Source of the DNA: Shinella sumterensis
GTDB lineage: Bacteria > Pseudomonadota > Alphaproteobacteria > Rhizobiales > Rhizobiaceae
NCBI RefSeq assembly: GCF_004514425.2
Contig: NZ_MYFN02000017.1
Location: forward strand, 1 to 64,000
Length of the DNA stretch: 64,000 nt
Direction of reading: 5' to 3'
A program made the translations under genes and the position numbers. The stretch's first letter is position 1; each line of letters opens with the position of its first letter. This document shows positions 33,636 through 43,536 of the stretch, one piece after another. The notes under the pieces are model-generated. The model ran no database searches, was not told where the DNA came from, and was given only the letters and a program-made list of their open reading frames with translations.

Positions 33636-33661
33636 AAAAGCCCGGCATTGCCGGGCTTTTT
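33636..33661. terminator. bidirectional terminator between the two DUF883-type genes
   Basis: Perfect 11-bp stem AAAAGCCCGGC / GCCGGGCTTTT with a 3-nt loop ATT, flanked by A run and T run, so it can act as an intrinsic terminator in both directions. It lies between the two convergent stop codons. Confidence 0.85.
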
Positions 33662-33680
33662 GGTGTGGCTTGCGAAAAAC

Positions 33681-33986
33681 TCAGCGGTGCCGCAGGCCAA
33701 ACAGGTAACCGATGAAGGCCGCACCGGCGAGGGTGGCAAGGGGATTGGCCTGGATCGTCTGGCGCAGATCTTCGCGCAGCGATTCCGCCTTGGCGACGGC
33801 AAGCTGACCGGTTCCTTCCGCAATGAGACCGACCGATTCCTTCATGCGGCTGATTTCCGTCTTCAGGGCCTCGATCTGTGCGCTGATGTCCGCCTCGGCT
33901 GCAGCAGTGCGGGCTTCCTCTGAAATGCTGTCGATACCTTCAACGACGCCGAGCGTGCGCTTTCCGGTGCTCTTTTCGTCAGCCAT
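33681..33986 (-). CDS. second DUF883-like membrane-anchored protein
   Basis: A 101-residue protein with the same order of parts as its convergent neighbour: helical N-terminal region (ISAQIEALKTEISRMKESVG), helical middle, and a C-terminal hydrophobic anchor NPLATLAGAAFIGYLFG followed by basic residues. ATG 33986 is preceded by GGAGAC; the frame runs 44 residues further upstream without coding character. The pair may be an old duplication; sequence identity looks low outside the architecture. Confidence 0.7.
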   Translation of the reverse strand: MADEKSTGKRTLGVVEGIDSISEEARTAAAEADISAQIEALKTEISRMKESVGLIAEGTGQLAVAKAESLREDLRQTIQANPLATLAGAAFIGYLFGLRHR

Positions 33987-34112
33987 GGATGTGTCTCCTG
34001 GATTGTTGGAATGGCGTGAGGGGAAACTTCCGCCGGGCAAGTTGGTTCCCACAGATGATTCAAACTGTGATCTTTCCCATGGGCAAGAGCAATTGACTCT
34101 TTTTAAGATTGA

Positions 34113-34127
34113 GAACAAATAAAGAAC
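34113..34127 (+). promoter_or_regulatory. LexA box (SOS operator) of the mutasome operon
   Basis: GAACAAATAAAGAAC is an exact GAAC-N7-GAAC, the alphaproteobacterial LexA-binding consensus, 30 nt upstream of the imuA start. It places imuA-imuB-dnaE2 under the SOS response. Confidence 0.85.
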
Positions 34128-34156
34128 ATTCTGTCCGAGCAGGGAGTTTTGTATCG

Positions 34157-34918
34157 ATGTCCTCCGCCGCCGCCCGCGCTGTCCTCGCCGGCCTGCGCGA
34201 CCGCATCCGGCAATTCGATGGCCGGGCGGTGCGCGACCGGGCGGTGCTGCCCTTCGGCGTGCCGGAGATCGATGAGCGGTTGCCCGGCGGCGGGCTTGTG
34301 CTTGCCAGCCTTCATGAAGTCTGCGGCGGCGGCAACGATGCCGTCCAGGGCGCGGCCGCCATGCTTTTTGCCGCGGGTATCGCCGCGCGGACCCGGGGGC
34401 AGGTGCTCTGGTGCCTGACCCGGCCCGACCTGTTTGCGCCGGCGCTTGCCCAGGCGGGGCTTGCCCCGGGGCGCGTCCTTTACGTGGAAGCCGGTGACGA
34501 GAAGAGCCTGCTCCTTTGTTTCGAGGAGGGGCTGCGCCATGGCGGGCTTGGGGCTGTGGTGGCGGAAGTCGCGCGTCTGTCCATGACCGCGTCGCGCCGC
34601 CTGCAACTCGCGGCGGAGGCCGGTGGCACGCTCGGGCTTGCCGTGCGCCGCTTTCGCAGCCGTGCCGAGGCGGATGCCTTCACCTTGCCATCGGCCGCGG
34701 TGACGCGCTGGCGGGTTTCCGTGCGGCCATCCGTGCCGCTTCCGGTGCCCGGCGTCGGCCGGGCGCGATGGCTGCTGGAGCTTACCCGATGCCGCGCGGG
34801 CGAGGCGGCGGAATTCGAAGTGGAGGCATCCGATGCCGAGGGTCGTATCGCTTTTTCTCCCCGGCTGGCCGATCGACCGGCTGCGGCGGGCGCTTGGCGC
34901 GGAAGCGCCTCCGCCTGA
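34157..34918 (+). CDS. imuA: ImuA, SOS mutagenesis RecA-like protein
   Basis: A 253-residue protein related to the RecA/SulA family. It has the start LAGLRDRIRQFDGRAV followed by LPFGVPEIDERLPGGGL and LASLHEVCGGG, typical of ImuA in proteobacterial mutasomes. It works with ImuB and DnaE2 in error-prone translesion synthesis. ATG 34157 is chosen; AGGGAG lies 11 nt upstream, and starts further 5' would fall on the LexA box. The 3' end overlaps imuB by 86 nt in another frame. Confidence 0.9.
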   Translation: MSSAAARAVLAGLRDRIRQFDGRAVRDRAVLPFGVPEIDERLPGGGLVLASLHEVCGGGNDAVQGAAAMLFAAGIAARTRGQVLWCLTRPDLFAPALAQAGLAPGRVLYVEAGDEKSLLLCFEEGLRHGGLGAVVAEVARLSMTASRRLQLAAEAGGTLGLAVRRFRSRAEADAFTLPSAAVTRWRVSVRPSVPLPVPGVGRARWLLELTRCRAGEAAEFEVEASDAEGRIAFSPRLADRPAAAGAWRGSASA

Positions 34919-36356
34919 CAGTCGGCTTGTGCTTGTCGGTCGCGAGGGCACGCGCCGCGTCGTGACGGCGGTCAGCCGCCCGGCCGAGCAGGCTGGCCTG
35001 CGTGTCGGCATGCCGCTTACCAAGGCCCACGCGCTCCTGCCTGACATCCTCACCCTGCCGGCCGATCCTGCGGCCGATGCGGCAGCCCTCGAGCGGCTTT
35101 CGCTCTGGGCTCTCCAGCACTATGCCCCCATCGTCGCGCCCGATCCGCCGGATGGCCTCGTCATCGACACGACCGGCGCCGACCATCTGCACGGCGGAGA
35201 AGCGCTTATGCTGAGCGGCCTCGTCAATCGCCTCGGCGCTTCCGGCATTATCGCTCGCGCCGCGGTGGCCGATACATGGGGCGCAGCCTTTGCAGCAGCC
35301 CGCTTCCTTGCCGATCCGGTCCGTGTCATCCCTCCGGGAAGCGCCGTCGAAAGCGTTTCGCCGCTGCCGATCCACGGGCTGCGCATTCCCCCCGAGATCG
35401 TGGCGGGGCTGCATGTGCTCGGCTTTTCGACGATCGGCGACCTGCTCGCCGTGCCGCGCGCACCGCTGGTGCTGCGCTTCGGGCCTCTCCTTGGCCGCCG
35501 GCTGGACCAGCTGGAAGGGATTGTCCGCGAGCCCGTAGACCCGCTGCGCGACCCGGAGCGGATTGTCGCACGCAAAGGCTTCGGCGAGCCGATCGGTGCG
35601 CCCGAAACCATTGCACGCTATACGACGGCGCTGGTCCATGACCTTTGTCTAGCCCTGGAAAAGCGCGGCCTCGGCGCCCGCCGGCTCGACCTCATCTTTC
35701 ACCGCGTCGACAATTCCCTGCAGGCGATCCGTATCGGGACGGCCCGTCCGGTACGCGATGAAAAACGCCTTGCCCGGCTGCTCTGCGACCGGATCGAGAC
35801 CATCGAGCCCGGCTTTGGCATCGAGGTTATGGAGCTTTCCGCGACACTGGCCGAACCGCTTGTCCTGCAACAGGCGGCGACCTCGCTGATCGAGGAGGCG
35901 CCTGCCGATATTGCCGGCCTCGTCGATGTCATCGCCAACCGCATCGGCGCCGCCCGCCTTTACCGCATCGCCCCGGTCGAGAGCGATGTCCCGGAACGGT
36001 CCTTCCAGCGTGTCGCGCCGCTGGCGCCGGATGCCGGTGCGACATGGCAGGGGCAGTGGCCACGTCCGGCGCGTCTGCTGGCCCGCCCTGAACCCATAGA
36101 GGTGATGGCGCTCCTGCCGGACCATCCGCCGGCCTCCTTCACCTGGCGCGGCGTGCGGCGGCTGGTGAAACGTGCCGATGGCCCCGAGCGCGTCTTCGGC
36201 GAATGGTGGAAGCGTGACGGCGAACGCGCGGCCGTGCGGGATTATTTCCAGGTCGAGGATGCCGTGGGGGAACGCTTCTGGCTGTTTCGTTCCGGCGATG
36301 AGGTTCAGGCCGCGGGCGGCCTCGGCCGCTGGTTCCTGCACGGGATTTTCGCATGA
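34833..36356 (+). CDS. imuB: ImuB, Y-family polymerase-like mutasome hub
   Basis: A 507-residue protein of the Y-family polymerase fold. The strand that carries the first catalytic Asp in DinB reads [15 protein letters not shown], without the acidic residue, matching the known loss of polymerase activity in ImuB. The little-finger region and a long C-terminal extension (from about 380) that mediates partner contacts follow. It bridges the beta clamp, ImuA and DnaE2. It overlaps imuA by 86 nt and dnaE2 by 4 nt (ATGA). Confidence 0.92.
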   Translation: MPRVVSLFLPGWPIDRLRRALGAEAPPPDSRLVLVGREGTRRVVTAVSRPAEQAGLRVGMPLTKAHALLPDILTLPADPAADAAALERLSLWALQHYAPIVAPDPPDGLVIDTTGADHLHGGEALMLSGLVNRLGASGIIARAAVADTWGAAFAAARFLADPVRVIPPGSAVESVSPLPIHGLRIPPEIVAGLHVLGFSTIGDLLAVPRAPLVLRFGPLLGRRLDQLEGIVREPVDPLRDPERIVARKGFGEPIGAPETIARYTTALVHDLCLALEKRGLGARRLDLIFHRVDNSLQAIRIGTARPVRDEKRLARLLCDRIETIEPGFGIEVMELSATLAEPLVLQQAATSLIEEAPADIAGLVDVIANRIGAARLYRIAPVESDVPERSFQRVAPLAPDAGATWQGQWPRPARLLARPEPIEVMALLPDHPPASFTWRGVRRLVKRADGPERVFGEWWKRDGERAAVRDYFQVEDAVGERFWLFRSGDEVQAAGGLGRWFLHGIFA

Positions 36357-39300
36357 ACCCGCGCTACGCCGAGCTTCAGGTCACGTCCCATTTCTCGTTC
36401 CTGCGCGGGGCGAGCAGTTGCGCGGAATTGTTCGCCCAGGCCAGCGCGCTGGGTATCGAAGCCCTGGCCGTGGTGGACCGAAACAGTCTTGCCGGCATCG
36501 TCCAGGCGCATCGCGCGGTCAAGGAACTGCCGGCCGATGGAAACATGGTCCGTCTCGTCGTCGGCTGCCGGCTGGACCTTGTCGATGGCATGTCCCTGCT
36601 CGTCTATCCCACGGACCGGGAGGCCTATGCCCGGCTTTGCCGCCTGCTCACCATCGGCAAGAAGAGGGCCGGCAAGGGCAAGTGCCATCTCGACTGGCGC
36701 GACGTGGTAGCGTGGAGCGAGGGGCTTCTGGCCGTCCTCGTGCCTGACGAGGCCGATGAAACGGCCGGTTTTCATCTGCGCCGACTGACTGAGACCTTCC
36801 GCGGGCGCTGCTATCTGGCGCTGACCCTGCGCCGGCGGCCGAACGACCAGCTACGGCTCTGGCAGCTCTCCAATCTCGCCGCCCAGCATGGGGTTCCCAC
36901 CGTCGTGACCAATGACGTGCTCTACCATGAGCCCGGCCGCCGCATGTTGCAGGACGTCGTCACCTGCATCCGCCACAATGTGGTCATCGACAATGCGGGT
37001 TTCCTGCGCGAGCGCCATGCCGACCGCTACCTCAAGCCGCCGGAGGAGATGCACCGGCTTTTCGCCCGTTACCCTGAGGCGCTCGGGCGTACGCTGGAGA
37101 TCGTCAAGCGATGCGGTTTCTCGCTGGACGAGCTGCAATACCAGTATCCCGAGGAAAAAGAATACGCGCATTACACGCCGCAGGAGGCTTTGGAGAAATA
37201 CACCTGGGAGGGGGCCGAGGAGCGTTATCCCCAGGGCATGCCGCAGGAAGTGCGCGAGAAGCTGAACCACGAACTGGCCCTCATCGCGCGCATGAACTAT
37301 GCGCCTTACTTCCTGACGGTGAACTCCATCGTCCGCCAGGCCCGCAAGATGGGCATTCTCTGCCAGGGTAGGGGATCTGCGGCCAACAGTGCGGTGTGCT
37401 ACGTGTTGGGCATTACTTCTGTCGATGCCACGAACAACGGCCTGCTTTTCGAGCGCTTCGTTTCCGAACAACGCGGCGAGCCTCCTGACATCGACGTCGA
37501 CTTCGAGCATGAGCGGCGAGAAGAGGTCATACAGTGGATTTACGAGACCTATGGCAGAAACCATGCGGCCCTCTGTGCCACGGTCATCCGTTATCGCTCG
37601 CGCGGTGCCATGCGGGATGTCGGGCGTGCGCTCGGCATGCCGGAAGATGTGCTTAAGGCGCTGTCTTCTCAAGTCTGGGGGTGGTCGAACGATATTCCTA
37701 AGGCGCAGATCGAGGATATCGGCTTCAATGTCGATGACCGGCGCATGCGTCTTCTTGTCGAGCTTGCGCGAGAACTGACGGGCGCGCCGCGCCATCTCTC
37801 CCAGCATCCAGGCGGTTTCGTACTGACGCAGGACAGGCTTGATGATCTCGTACCCATTGAGCCTGCCGCCATGGACGATCGCCAGGTGATCGAATGGGAC
37901 AAGGACGATATCGAAAGCCTCAATTTCATGAAGGTGGATGTGTTGGCACTGGGCATGCTCACCTGCATGCGCAAAGCCTTCGATCTCCTAAGAGAGCACA
38001 AGGGGACGATCTGTACGCTTTCTATACCCGACAGGGACGAGGCGACGTTCGATATGATCTCAAAGGCCGATACGCTCGGTACCTTCCAGATCGAAAGCCG
38101 GGCGCAGATGTCCATGCTGCCGCGGCTCAAGCCCCAAAAGCTTTACGATCTGGTCATTCAGGTGGCGATTGTGCGTCCCGGCCCCATCCAGGGCGATATG
38201 GTGCATCCTTATCTCAGGCGCCGGCAAGGTTTGGAGAAGGTCGAGTACCCCAAGCCGGAATTCGAGAAGGTTCTCAAGAAAACCCTTGGTGTTCCTTTGT
38301 TTCAGGAACAGGCCATGCAAGTTGCGATCAAATGCGCCGGTTTCGAACCTGGCCGCGCCGACCAGTTGCGCCGGGCGATGGCCACATTCAAGCAGACGGG
38401 CGGCGTCGATAAGTTCCGGGATGAATTACGGGATGGCATGCTCAACAAAGGTTATAGCCGGGAATTCGCAGAACGCATGTGCCGCCAGCTCGAAGGCTTC
38501 GGCTCCTATGGCTTTCCCGAGAGCCATGCCTACAGTTTCGCGATCATCGCCTATGCCTCAGCCTGGATGAAATGCCACCACCCCGATGTCTTCTGCGCGG
38601 CCCTGCTCAATTCGCAGCCGATGGGTTTCTATGCCCCGGCACAGATCGTGCGTGATGCTCAGGAGCATGGGGTCAAGGTGCTGCCGGTCTGCGTCAATGA
38701 AAGCCGGTGGGATTGCACGCTGGAGCCCACGGATGACCCGGATCGTTTTGCCGTGCGGCTCGGGCTGCGGATGATCAAGGGCATGAACAACACGGAGGCA
38801 GGCAGGCTCATCCAGGCGCGGGCCGATGAGCCCTTCGCCTCGGTGGACGATCTCTGGCGCCGCTCCGGCCTGCCGGTTGCCGCCCTTGTCGAAATGGCGG
38901 ATGCGGATGCCTTCCGGCCGTCGCTCGGCCTTGCCCGGCGCGAGGCGCTCTGGGCGATCCGCGCGCTACGCGACGAACCCTTGCCGCTCTTTGCCGCGGC
39001 GGCACGGCGGGAAGAGGCGGTCATCGCGGAGCTGGACGAACCCGAGGTTGCCCTCCGTCCCATGACCGCCGGCAACGAGGTCGTCGAGGATTACGGCCAT
39101 GTCGGACTGACGCTGCGCGCACATCCCGTCAGCTTCCTGCGGGAAGATCTGGCGCGCCGAAAGATCGTTTCCTGTCATGTCGCGGCCAATCTGCGCGACC
39201 GGCAACCGGTCGAGACAGCCGGCGTCATTCTCGTTCGCCAGCGGCCGGGCTCGGCAAAGGGCGTGATCTTCGTGACGATCGAGGACGAGACGGGCATCGC

Positions 39301-39628
39301 CAATCTCGTCGTCTGGAAGAAGGTATTCGCCACCTATCGCAGGGTCGTGATGGGGGCATCCATGCTGGGCGTGAAGGGCTATGTCCAGCGGGAAGGCGAG
39401 GTGGTGCATGTCGTGGCGCAGCACCTCACGGACCTGTCCGGCATGCTCGCCAGCGTCGGCCGGCGCGAAGGACCCTTCCCGTTGCCGCATGGCCGGGGTG
39501 ACGAGTTTCACCACGGCAGTCCCTCGCCCGACAGGCGCGACATGCCGAAACTCGTCAAACTGCGCAATCTTGTCGACGGCTACGGCCATATCGACGAAAT
39601 CCGAGTCAAATCGCGCGATTTTCACTAG
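36353..39628 (+). CDS. dnaE2: error-prone DNA polymerase III alpha subunit DnaE2
   Basis: A 1091-residue C-family polymerase. Parts: PHP domain (about 1-270; [19 protein letters not shown]), palm with catalytic [11 protein letters not shown] (Asp379, Asp381) and MKVDVLALG (Asp529), thumb/fingers ([37 protein letters not shown]), helix-hairpin-helix region near 800, and a C-terminal OB domain (about 960-1040). It is shorter than replicative DnaE, as normal for DnaE2, and does lesion bypass in the SOS response. The central third (about 37.36-38.72 kb) uses noticeably fewer G/C-ending codons than the ends. Confidence 0.95.
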   Translation: MNPRYAELQVTSHFSFLRGASSCAELFAQASALGIEALAVVDRNSLAGIVQAHRAVKELPADGNMVRLVVGCRLDLVDGMSLLVYPTDREAYARLCRLLTIGKKRAGKGKCHLDWRDVVAWSEGLLAVLVPDEADETAGFHLRRLTETFRGRCYLALTLRRRPNDQLRLWQLSNLAAQHGVPTVVTNDVLYHEPGRRMLQDVVTCIRHNVVIDNAGFLRERHADRYLKPPEEMHRLFARYPEALGRTLEIVKRCGFSLDELQYQYPEEKEYAHYTPQEALEKYTWEGAEERYPQGMPQEVREKLNHELALIARMNYAPYFLTVNSIVRQARKMGILCQGRGSAANSAVCYVLGITSVDATNNGLLFERFVSEQRGEPPDIDVDFEHERREEVIQWIYETYGRNHAALCATVIRYRSRGAMRDVGRALGMPEDVLKALSSQVWGWSNDIPKAQIEDIGFNVDDRRMRLLVELARELTGAPRHLSQHPGGFVLTQDRLDDLVPIEPAAMDDRQVIEWDKDDIESLNFMKVDVLALGMLTCMRKAFDLLREHKGTICTLSIPDRDEATFDMISKADTLGTFQIESRAQMSMLPRLKPQKLYDLVIQVAIVRPGPIQGDMVHPYLRRRQGLEKVEYPKPEFEKVLKKTLGVPLFQEQAMQVAIKCAGFEPGRADQLRRAMATFKQTGGVDKFRDELRDGMLNKGYSREFAERMCRQLEGFGSYGFPESHAYSFAIIAYASAWMKCHHPDVFCAALLNSQPMGFYAPAQIVRDAQEHGVKVLPVCVNESRWDCTLEPTDDPDRFAVRLGLRMIKGMNNTEAGRLIQARADEPFASVDDLWRRSGLPVAALVEMADADAFRPSLGLARREALWAIRALRDEPLPLFAAAARREEAVIAELDEPEVALRPMTAGNEVVEDYGHVGLTLRAHPVSFLREDLARRKIVSCHVAANLRDRQPVETAGVILVRQRPGSAKGVIFVTIEDETGIANLVVWKKVFATYRRVVMGASMLGVKGYVQREGEVVHVVAQHLTDLSGMLASVGRREGPFPLPHGRGDEFHHGSPSPDRRDMPKLVKLRNLVDGYGHIDEIRVKSRDFH

Positions 39629-39693
39629 AATATTCCCAGCCGAAGTAGGGAATGCTTCGTCGTCGGAAAATCCGCGAAAACAAAAAGACAGAG

Positions 39694-39727
39694 CCATTTC
39701 CGGTGAATTCACATGCACCGGAAATGG
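39694..39727. terminator. terminator between convergent dnaE2 and CocE-type genes
   Basis: Perfect 12-bp stem CCATTTCCGGTG / CACCGGAAATGG with a 10-nt loop, followed by TTT on + and by a T-rich stretch on -. It lies in the 105-nt gap between the two convergent stops. Confidence 0.7.
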
Positions 39728-39733
39728 TTTGGG

Positions 39734-41731
39734 TCACATGAAATCGCGCGGGATTTTCTTCTCGAAGGTCTTCTCGAAGATCTGTGTGTCGCCCTCGAAG
39801 GCCCGCACGTTCGCGGAGATCAGCCAGTCCGTGGCGGTGCAGGCGATGGACGAGGTGGAGATCGTGCGCACGGACCAGCCGGGGCGCTGCATGTCGCAGG
39901 TCCAGACGGAGGTGCCGGTCATCGACAGAGGGTCATTTTCGGCGATGGACCAAAGCTCGTCACGCACCTGCCGTGTCGCCAGTCCCGTGCCCGGATGCTC
40001 GTGGAGACCGGTATCCTCGTAGATCGTGTACTCCGTGAGGCCATTCGTCAGGTCGCGCTCCACGCCGCGCGCGGTTTCACCGGGCGCGAACTCGGTGTAT
40101 TTCGGCAAGGGATCGGTATTTTCAGGCTCGGGAAGGCCGATAACCCTGAATTCGCCGAGCTTGGGCAGGGCAAGGCCGAGCGAGGCGAGGTCGATGGTCA
40201 CCCCCGCATCGACCGGCGGCGGCAATACCATGGGCCAATAGGCGGTGGAGAGCGACAGGCGAATGCGATGGCCGGGGCGGAACCGGTAGCCCATCGCGTC
40301 CAGCACGAGGCGGATGCGGGTTTTCTCACCCTTCGGCATCGCCTTCGGCTCGGCATTTCCATCGCGATGGGCAAGGTTGAGAACGCCGAAGGTGACGCGT
40401 GTCGCCGTACCGTCAGGATGAATATCGACAAGGCGGGCGCAGAGGTTGCCGATCTCCGCCTCCGTCGAGATGTCGAGTTCGAGCACGGGCTGACCGAGAA
40501 AATCCTGCGCTTCGGCAAGCGGTGGCGTTTCAATGACAAGCGATCCGGCATCGTCGAGCCGCTGGTCGAGCGCCATTTCCGCATCCGGCTTCAGTGTGAA
40601 CCACTCACCCGCCATTATCCCGGTATCGAGCGGGGATTTCAGGTAGCGGTCATGCCCGGACGCACCCGTTATCGGCATGCCGGGCGCAAGGGTGCCATAT
40701 TGCTCGACATAGAAAGTCGCCATTTCGGGCGTCTCCCAGCTATCCTTCGCGGCCCAGAAGCCGGGGTCGAATTCGCGGCGCAGCGCGGGCTTGGGCGCAT
40801 CCTGGATATAGGCGCGGACCTGCGGCGTCTTTTCGATGCCGTTTTCCTCGCCGCGCAGCCAGCGGTTCCACCAGGCAATGGCTTCCGCATGGAAGTCCAT
40901 GCGCGGCTTCGGCCAGGCGAAATGCGGATATTTGTGCACCCAGGGGCCGATCAGTGCCTTCGCCTTGTCGCCAAGGCCTTCGACCGCCTTCAGAGGCGTG
41001 TTGCGATAGCCGTCCGCCCAGCCAGCAATGACGAGCGCGGGCAGCGGGAAACCGTCGAAATCCTCACAAATGGAACCGTGCTGCCAGAAGGCGTCCCGGC
41101 GCTGGTGCTGCAGCCACTCCTCCATGAAGAAGTCTTCTTTCTGAAGGCGCTCCAGCCACATGTCGCGCCAGCGGTCGCCGACGATCGCCGGATCGGGCGA
41201 GCGCGACTGATAGGCCAGCATCGTTGCGGCCCAGGACAGCTGGGCGGAAAGGTGCGTGCCGTTCTTGTAATGGATGTCGTCATTGTAGCGATCGACGGTG
41301 GAGGCGATGGAAATGACGGCCTTCAGCGCCGGCGGCTTGAGGGCCGCGACCTGCAGGCAGTTGAACCCGCCCCAGGAGATGCCCATCATGCCGACCGAGC
41401 CGTTCGACCAGGGCTGTGCTGCAATCCATTCAATGAGTTCGCACGCATTGGCCAGCTCGAGCGGCGTGTATTCGCCGTCAATGACGCCGTCGGATTCACC
41501 CGAGCCGCGGATATCGACGCGCACGCCGGCAATGCCGGCAGCGGCGAAGACCGGATAGGTGGATTCGTCGCGCGGGCTCGTGCCATCGCCCTTGCGGTAG
41601 GGCAGGAACTCGAAGACGGCGGGCACGGGATCATCGACCGCGCCGTCCGGCATCCAGATGCGGGCGGCGAGCCGCGTGCCATCGGCAAGCGTGATCCATT
41701 CGTTTTCAATGACGGTGAAGGCGCGGGACAT
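39734..41731 (-). CDS. CocE/NonD family hydrolase (X-Pro dipeptidyl-peptidase S15-like)
   Basis: A 665-residue alpha/beta hydrolase. The N-terminal catalytic domain has FLPYRKGD, RVDIRGSGESDG and the nucleophile elbow GISWGG (Ser119), then ALIGPWVHKYPHF with the likely catalytic His; the C-terminal jelly-roll domain (about 390-665) has FRPGHRIRLSLSTAYWP. Family members cleave esters or amides such as cocaine, acyl-amino acids or X-Pro peptides. ATG 41731 (MSRAF) is preferred over a start 7 residues earlier. It lies 79 nt after the substrate-binding-protein gene on the same strand, suggesting hydrolysis of the imported compound. Confidence 0.85.
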   Translation of the reverse strand: MSRAFTVIENEWITLADGTRLAARIWMPDGAVDDPVPAVFEFLPYRKGDGTSPRDESTYPVFAAAGIAGVRVDIRGSGESDGVIDGEYTPLELANACELIEWIAAQPWSNGSVGMMGISWGGFNCLQVAALKPPALKAVISIASTVDRYNDDIHYKNGTHLSAQLSWAATMLAYQSRSPDPAIVGDRWRDMWLERLQKEDFFMEEWLQHQRRDAFWQHGSICEDFDGFPLPALVIAGWADGYRNTPLKAVEGLGDKAKALIGPWVHKYPHFAWPKPRMDFHAEAIAWWNRWLRGEENGIEKTPQVRAYIQDAPKPALRREFDPGFWAAKDSWETPEMATFYVEQYGTLAPGMPITGASGHDRYLKSPLDTGIMAGEWFTLKPDAEMALDQRLDDAGSLVIETPPLAEAQDFLGQPVLELDISTEAEIGNLCARLVDIHPDGTATRVTFGVLNLAHRDGNAEPKAMPKGEKTRIRLVLDAMGYRFRPGHRIRLSLSTAYWPMVLPPPVDAGVTIDLASLGLALPKLGEFRVIGLPEPENTDPLPKYTEFAPGETARGVERDLTNGLTEYTIYEDTGLHEHPGTGLATRQVRDELWSIAENDPLSMTGTSVWTCDMQRPGWSVRTISTSSIACTATDWLISANVRAFEGDTQIFEKTFEKKIPRDFM

Positions 41732-41810
41732 GGACAGTATCCGTTTGGTCAAAGGGAGGCGGCTGACCCGACGGGATCGATCACCCCGTCAGGCCGATGC
41801 GGCGCTGGGC

Positions 41811-43394
41811 TCAGCTGTCGAACCACACGCGGCTGGCGACATAGCCGTTCGAGACGTCGTTGCCGATGTCGTGGACATAGCCCTTCACCTGCTTGGAGCA
41901 GGCGTTGAGGTAGTCGTTGAAAACGGGCAGGATCAGTCCGCCCTCGTCGCGCACCATCAGCGCCGCCGTCCGGTAGAGTTCGCGGCGCTTGGTGTCGTCG
42001 AGTTCGGCGCGTGCCTGGAGGATGATCTTGTCGAAGTCCGGACGCTTGAAGCGCGTATCGTTCCATTCGGCGTTCGAGACATAGGAGGTCGCGTAACGCG
42101 AATCCTGCGTCGGCCGGCCGCCCCAGTAGGAGGCGCAGAACGGCTGGAGGTTCCAGACATTCGTCCAGTAGCCGTCATCCGGCTCGCGCTTGACGTCGAT
42201 GGCGATGCCGGCCTTCTTGGCGCTTTCCTGGAAGAGCACGGCGGCATCGACGGCACCCGGGAAAGCCGCATTGGCAGCGCGCAAGACGACTGCGCCGGAA
42301 TGGCCAGACTTCTTGAAATGGAACGCGGCCTTGTCGGGATCGAACATGCGCTGCTCGATATCGTCGGGCGCCAGCGCATAGGCTGTGTTGACCGGATAGT
42401 CATTGCCGAGCTTTCCGTAGCCGCCGAGCACGCGATCGAGAATTTCCTGGCGGTCGATGGCATATTTGAGCGCGAGGCGCAGGTCGTTGTTGTCGAACGG
42501 CGCGGTGTCGCAGTGCATCAGGAAGCTGTAGAAGCCCTTGCCGCCGGTCTGAAGGATTTCCACCGTCGGAGCACGCTTCAGGAGAGCGGCGGTCTTCGGC
42601 TCCACCATGCTGATGAAATGGACCTGTCCGGACGACAAGGCCGCAATGCGCGCCGTCGTGTCATTCATCACGATGATCTCGACACTTTCCACGAAACCGC
42701 GGTCGCTGCGCCAGTCGTTCGCGTTCTTCTCGAAGGTCGTGCGCACGCCCGCTTCGAAGGAGGTCAACTTATAGGGGCCCGTGCCGATTGCAGCGTGCGG
42801 GTTCTCCACGCCGCCACCCGGCTGGATGATCAGGTGATAGTCCGACAGGATCAGCGGCAGGTCGGCATTGCCTTCGGTAAGCGTGATCACGAGGTCGCCC
42901 GCCTTGTCCTCGATCGACTTGATGGAGCCGAGAAGGCCGAGCGCACCGGACTTGGAGCCCGCGTCGCCGTGACGCTTGAGCGTGGCCAGCACATCGGCGA
43001 CGGTCATCTCGCTGCCGTCGTGGAACTGCACGCCCTTGCGGATCTTGAAGGTCCAGACCGAAGCGTCCGCAGACGGCTCCCAGGATTCGGCGAGCGATGG
43101 GACGGCCGCGCCGGTTTCGGGATGGGATTCCACCAGCGTGTCGCCCCAGCAGCGTCCGGTGACGAAGGCGACGCCGGCGCTGTAGCCTGCCGGGTCGAGC
43201 ATATCGGTCGCAGCGCCGCCGTTCAGGCCAAGCTTCAGGTGTCCGCCGCGCTTCGGCTCCTGGGCCTTCGCGCGGCCGGGCGCAAGGCTCGTCGCGGTCG
43301 CAGCGAGAACACCGAGGGCTGCGGTGCCCCCGAGGAAGGCGCGGCGGTTGAGGCCGGCATTGGCGTGGGGTTCGGACTTCCAGGTAGGCGTCAT
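41811..43394 (-). CDS. peptide/opine-type ABC transporter substrate-binding protein (SBP family 5), Tat signal
   Basis: A 527-residue family 5 solute-binding protein. The N-terminus carries a twin-arginine signal (NRRAFLGGTAALGVLAATAT, cleavage after AKA near residue 45), then PKRGGHLKLGLNGG. Typical motifs are LAESWEPSADASVWTFKIRK, GVQFHDGSEMTVADVLATL and GTGPYKLTSFEAG. Such proteins capture di/oligopeptides, opines or similar ligands. No permease or ATPase gene is near, so it is an orphan in this window. It is divergent from the HTH regulator gene (142-nt gap) and upstream of the hydrolase gene. Confidence 0.88.
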   Translation of the reverse strand: MTPTWKSEPHANAGLNRRAFLGGTAALGVLAATATSLAPGRAKAQEPKRGGHLKLGLNGGAATDMLDPAGYSAGVAFVTGRCWGDTLVESHPETGAAVPSLAESWEPSADASVWTFKIRKGVQFHDGSEMTVADVLATLKRHGDAGSKSGALGLLGSIKSIEDKAGDLVITLTEGNADLPLILSDYHLIIQPGGGVENPHAAIGTGPYKLTSFEAGVRTTFEKNANDWRSDRGFVESVEIIVMNDTTARIAALSSGQVHFISMVEPKTAALLKRAPTVEILQTGGKGFYSFLMHCDTAPFDNNDLRLALKYAIDRQEILDRVLGGYGKLGNDYPVNTAYALAPDDIEQRMFDPDKAAFHFKKSGHSGAVVLRAANAAFPGAVDAAVLFQESAKKAGIAIDVKREPDDGYWTNVWNLQPFCASYWGGRPTQDSRYATSYVSNAEWNDTRFKRPDFDKIILQARAELDDTKRRELYRTAALMVRDEGGLILPVFNDYLNACSKQVKGYVHDIGNDVSNGYVASRVWFDS

Positions 43395-43500
43395 GTGGGC
43401 GGTTCCCGTTCTTGTGGTCACCCCGGAACATGGCCGGGGTCGTCGTGCCCAGTCGTAGCGAATATCCTGGTGCGTTGATATTTCACGACTTGACGCGAGA

Positions 43501-43520
43501 TTACGCTGGTTTACGCTACC
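43501..43520 (+). repeat. tandem TTACGCT repeats before the HTH regulator gene
   Basis: TTACGCTGGT followed directly by TTACGCTACC: two heptamers exactly 10 bp apart, on one face of the helix, 16 nt before the start of the divergent regulator. A likely operator for it, affecting both the regulator and the binding-protein gene. Confidence 0.45.
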
Positions 43521-43536
43521 GTGGCAAAGGATCGAC

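Noticed and set aside
39713-43478. Two long + frames (731 and 606 codons) opposite the CocE-type and binding-protein genes
   Set aside because: Both are antisense shadows caused by high GC3; the minus-strand proteins have full family motifs.
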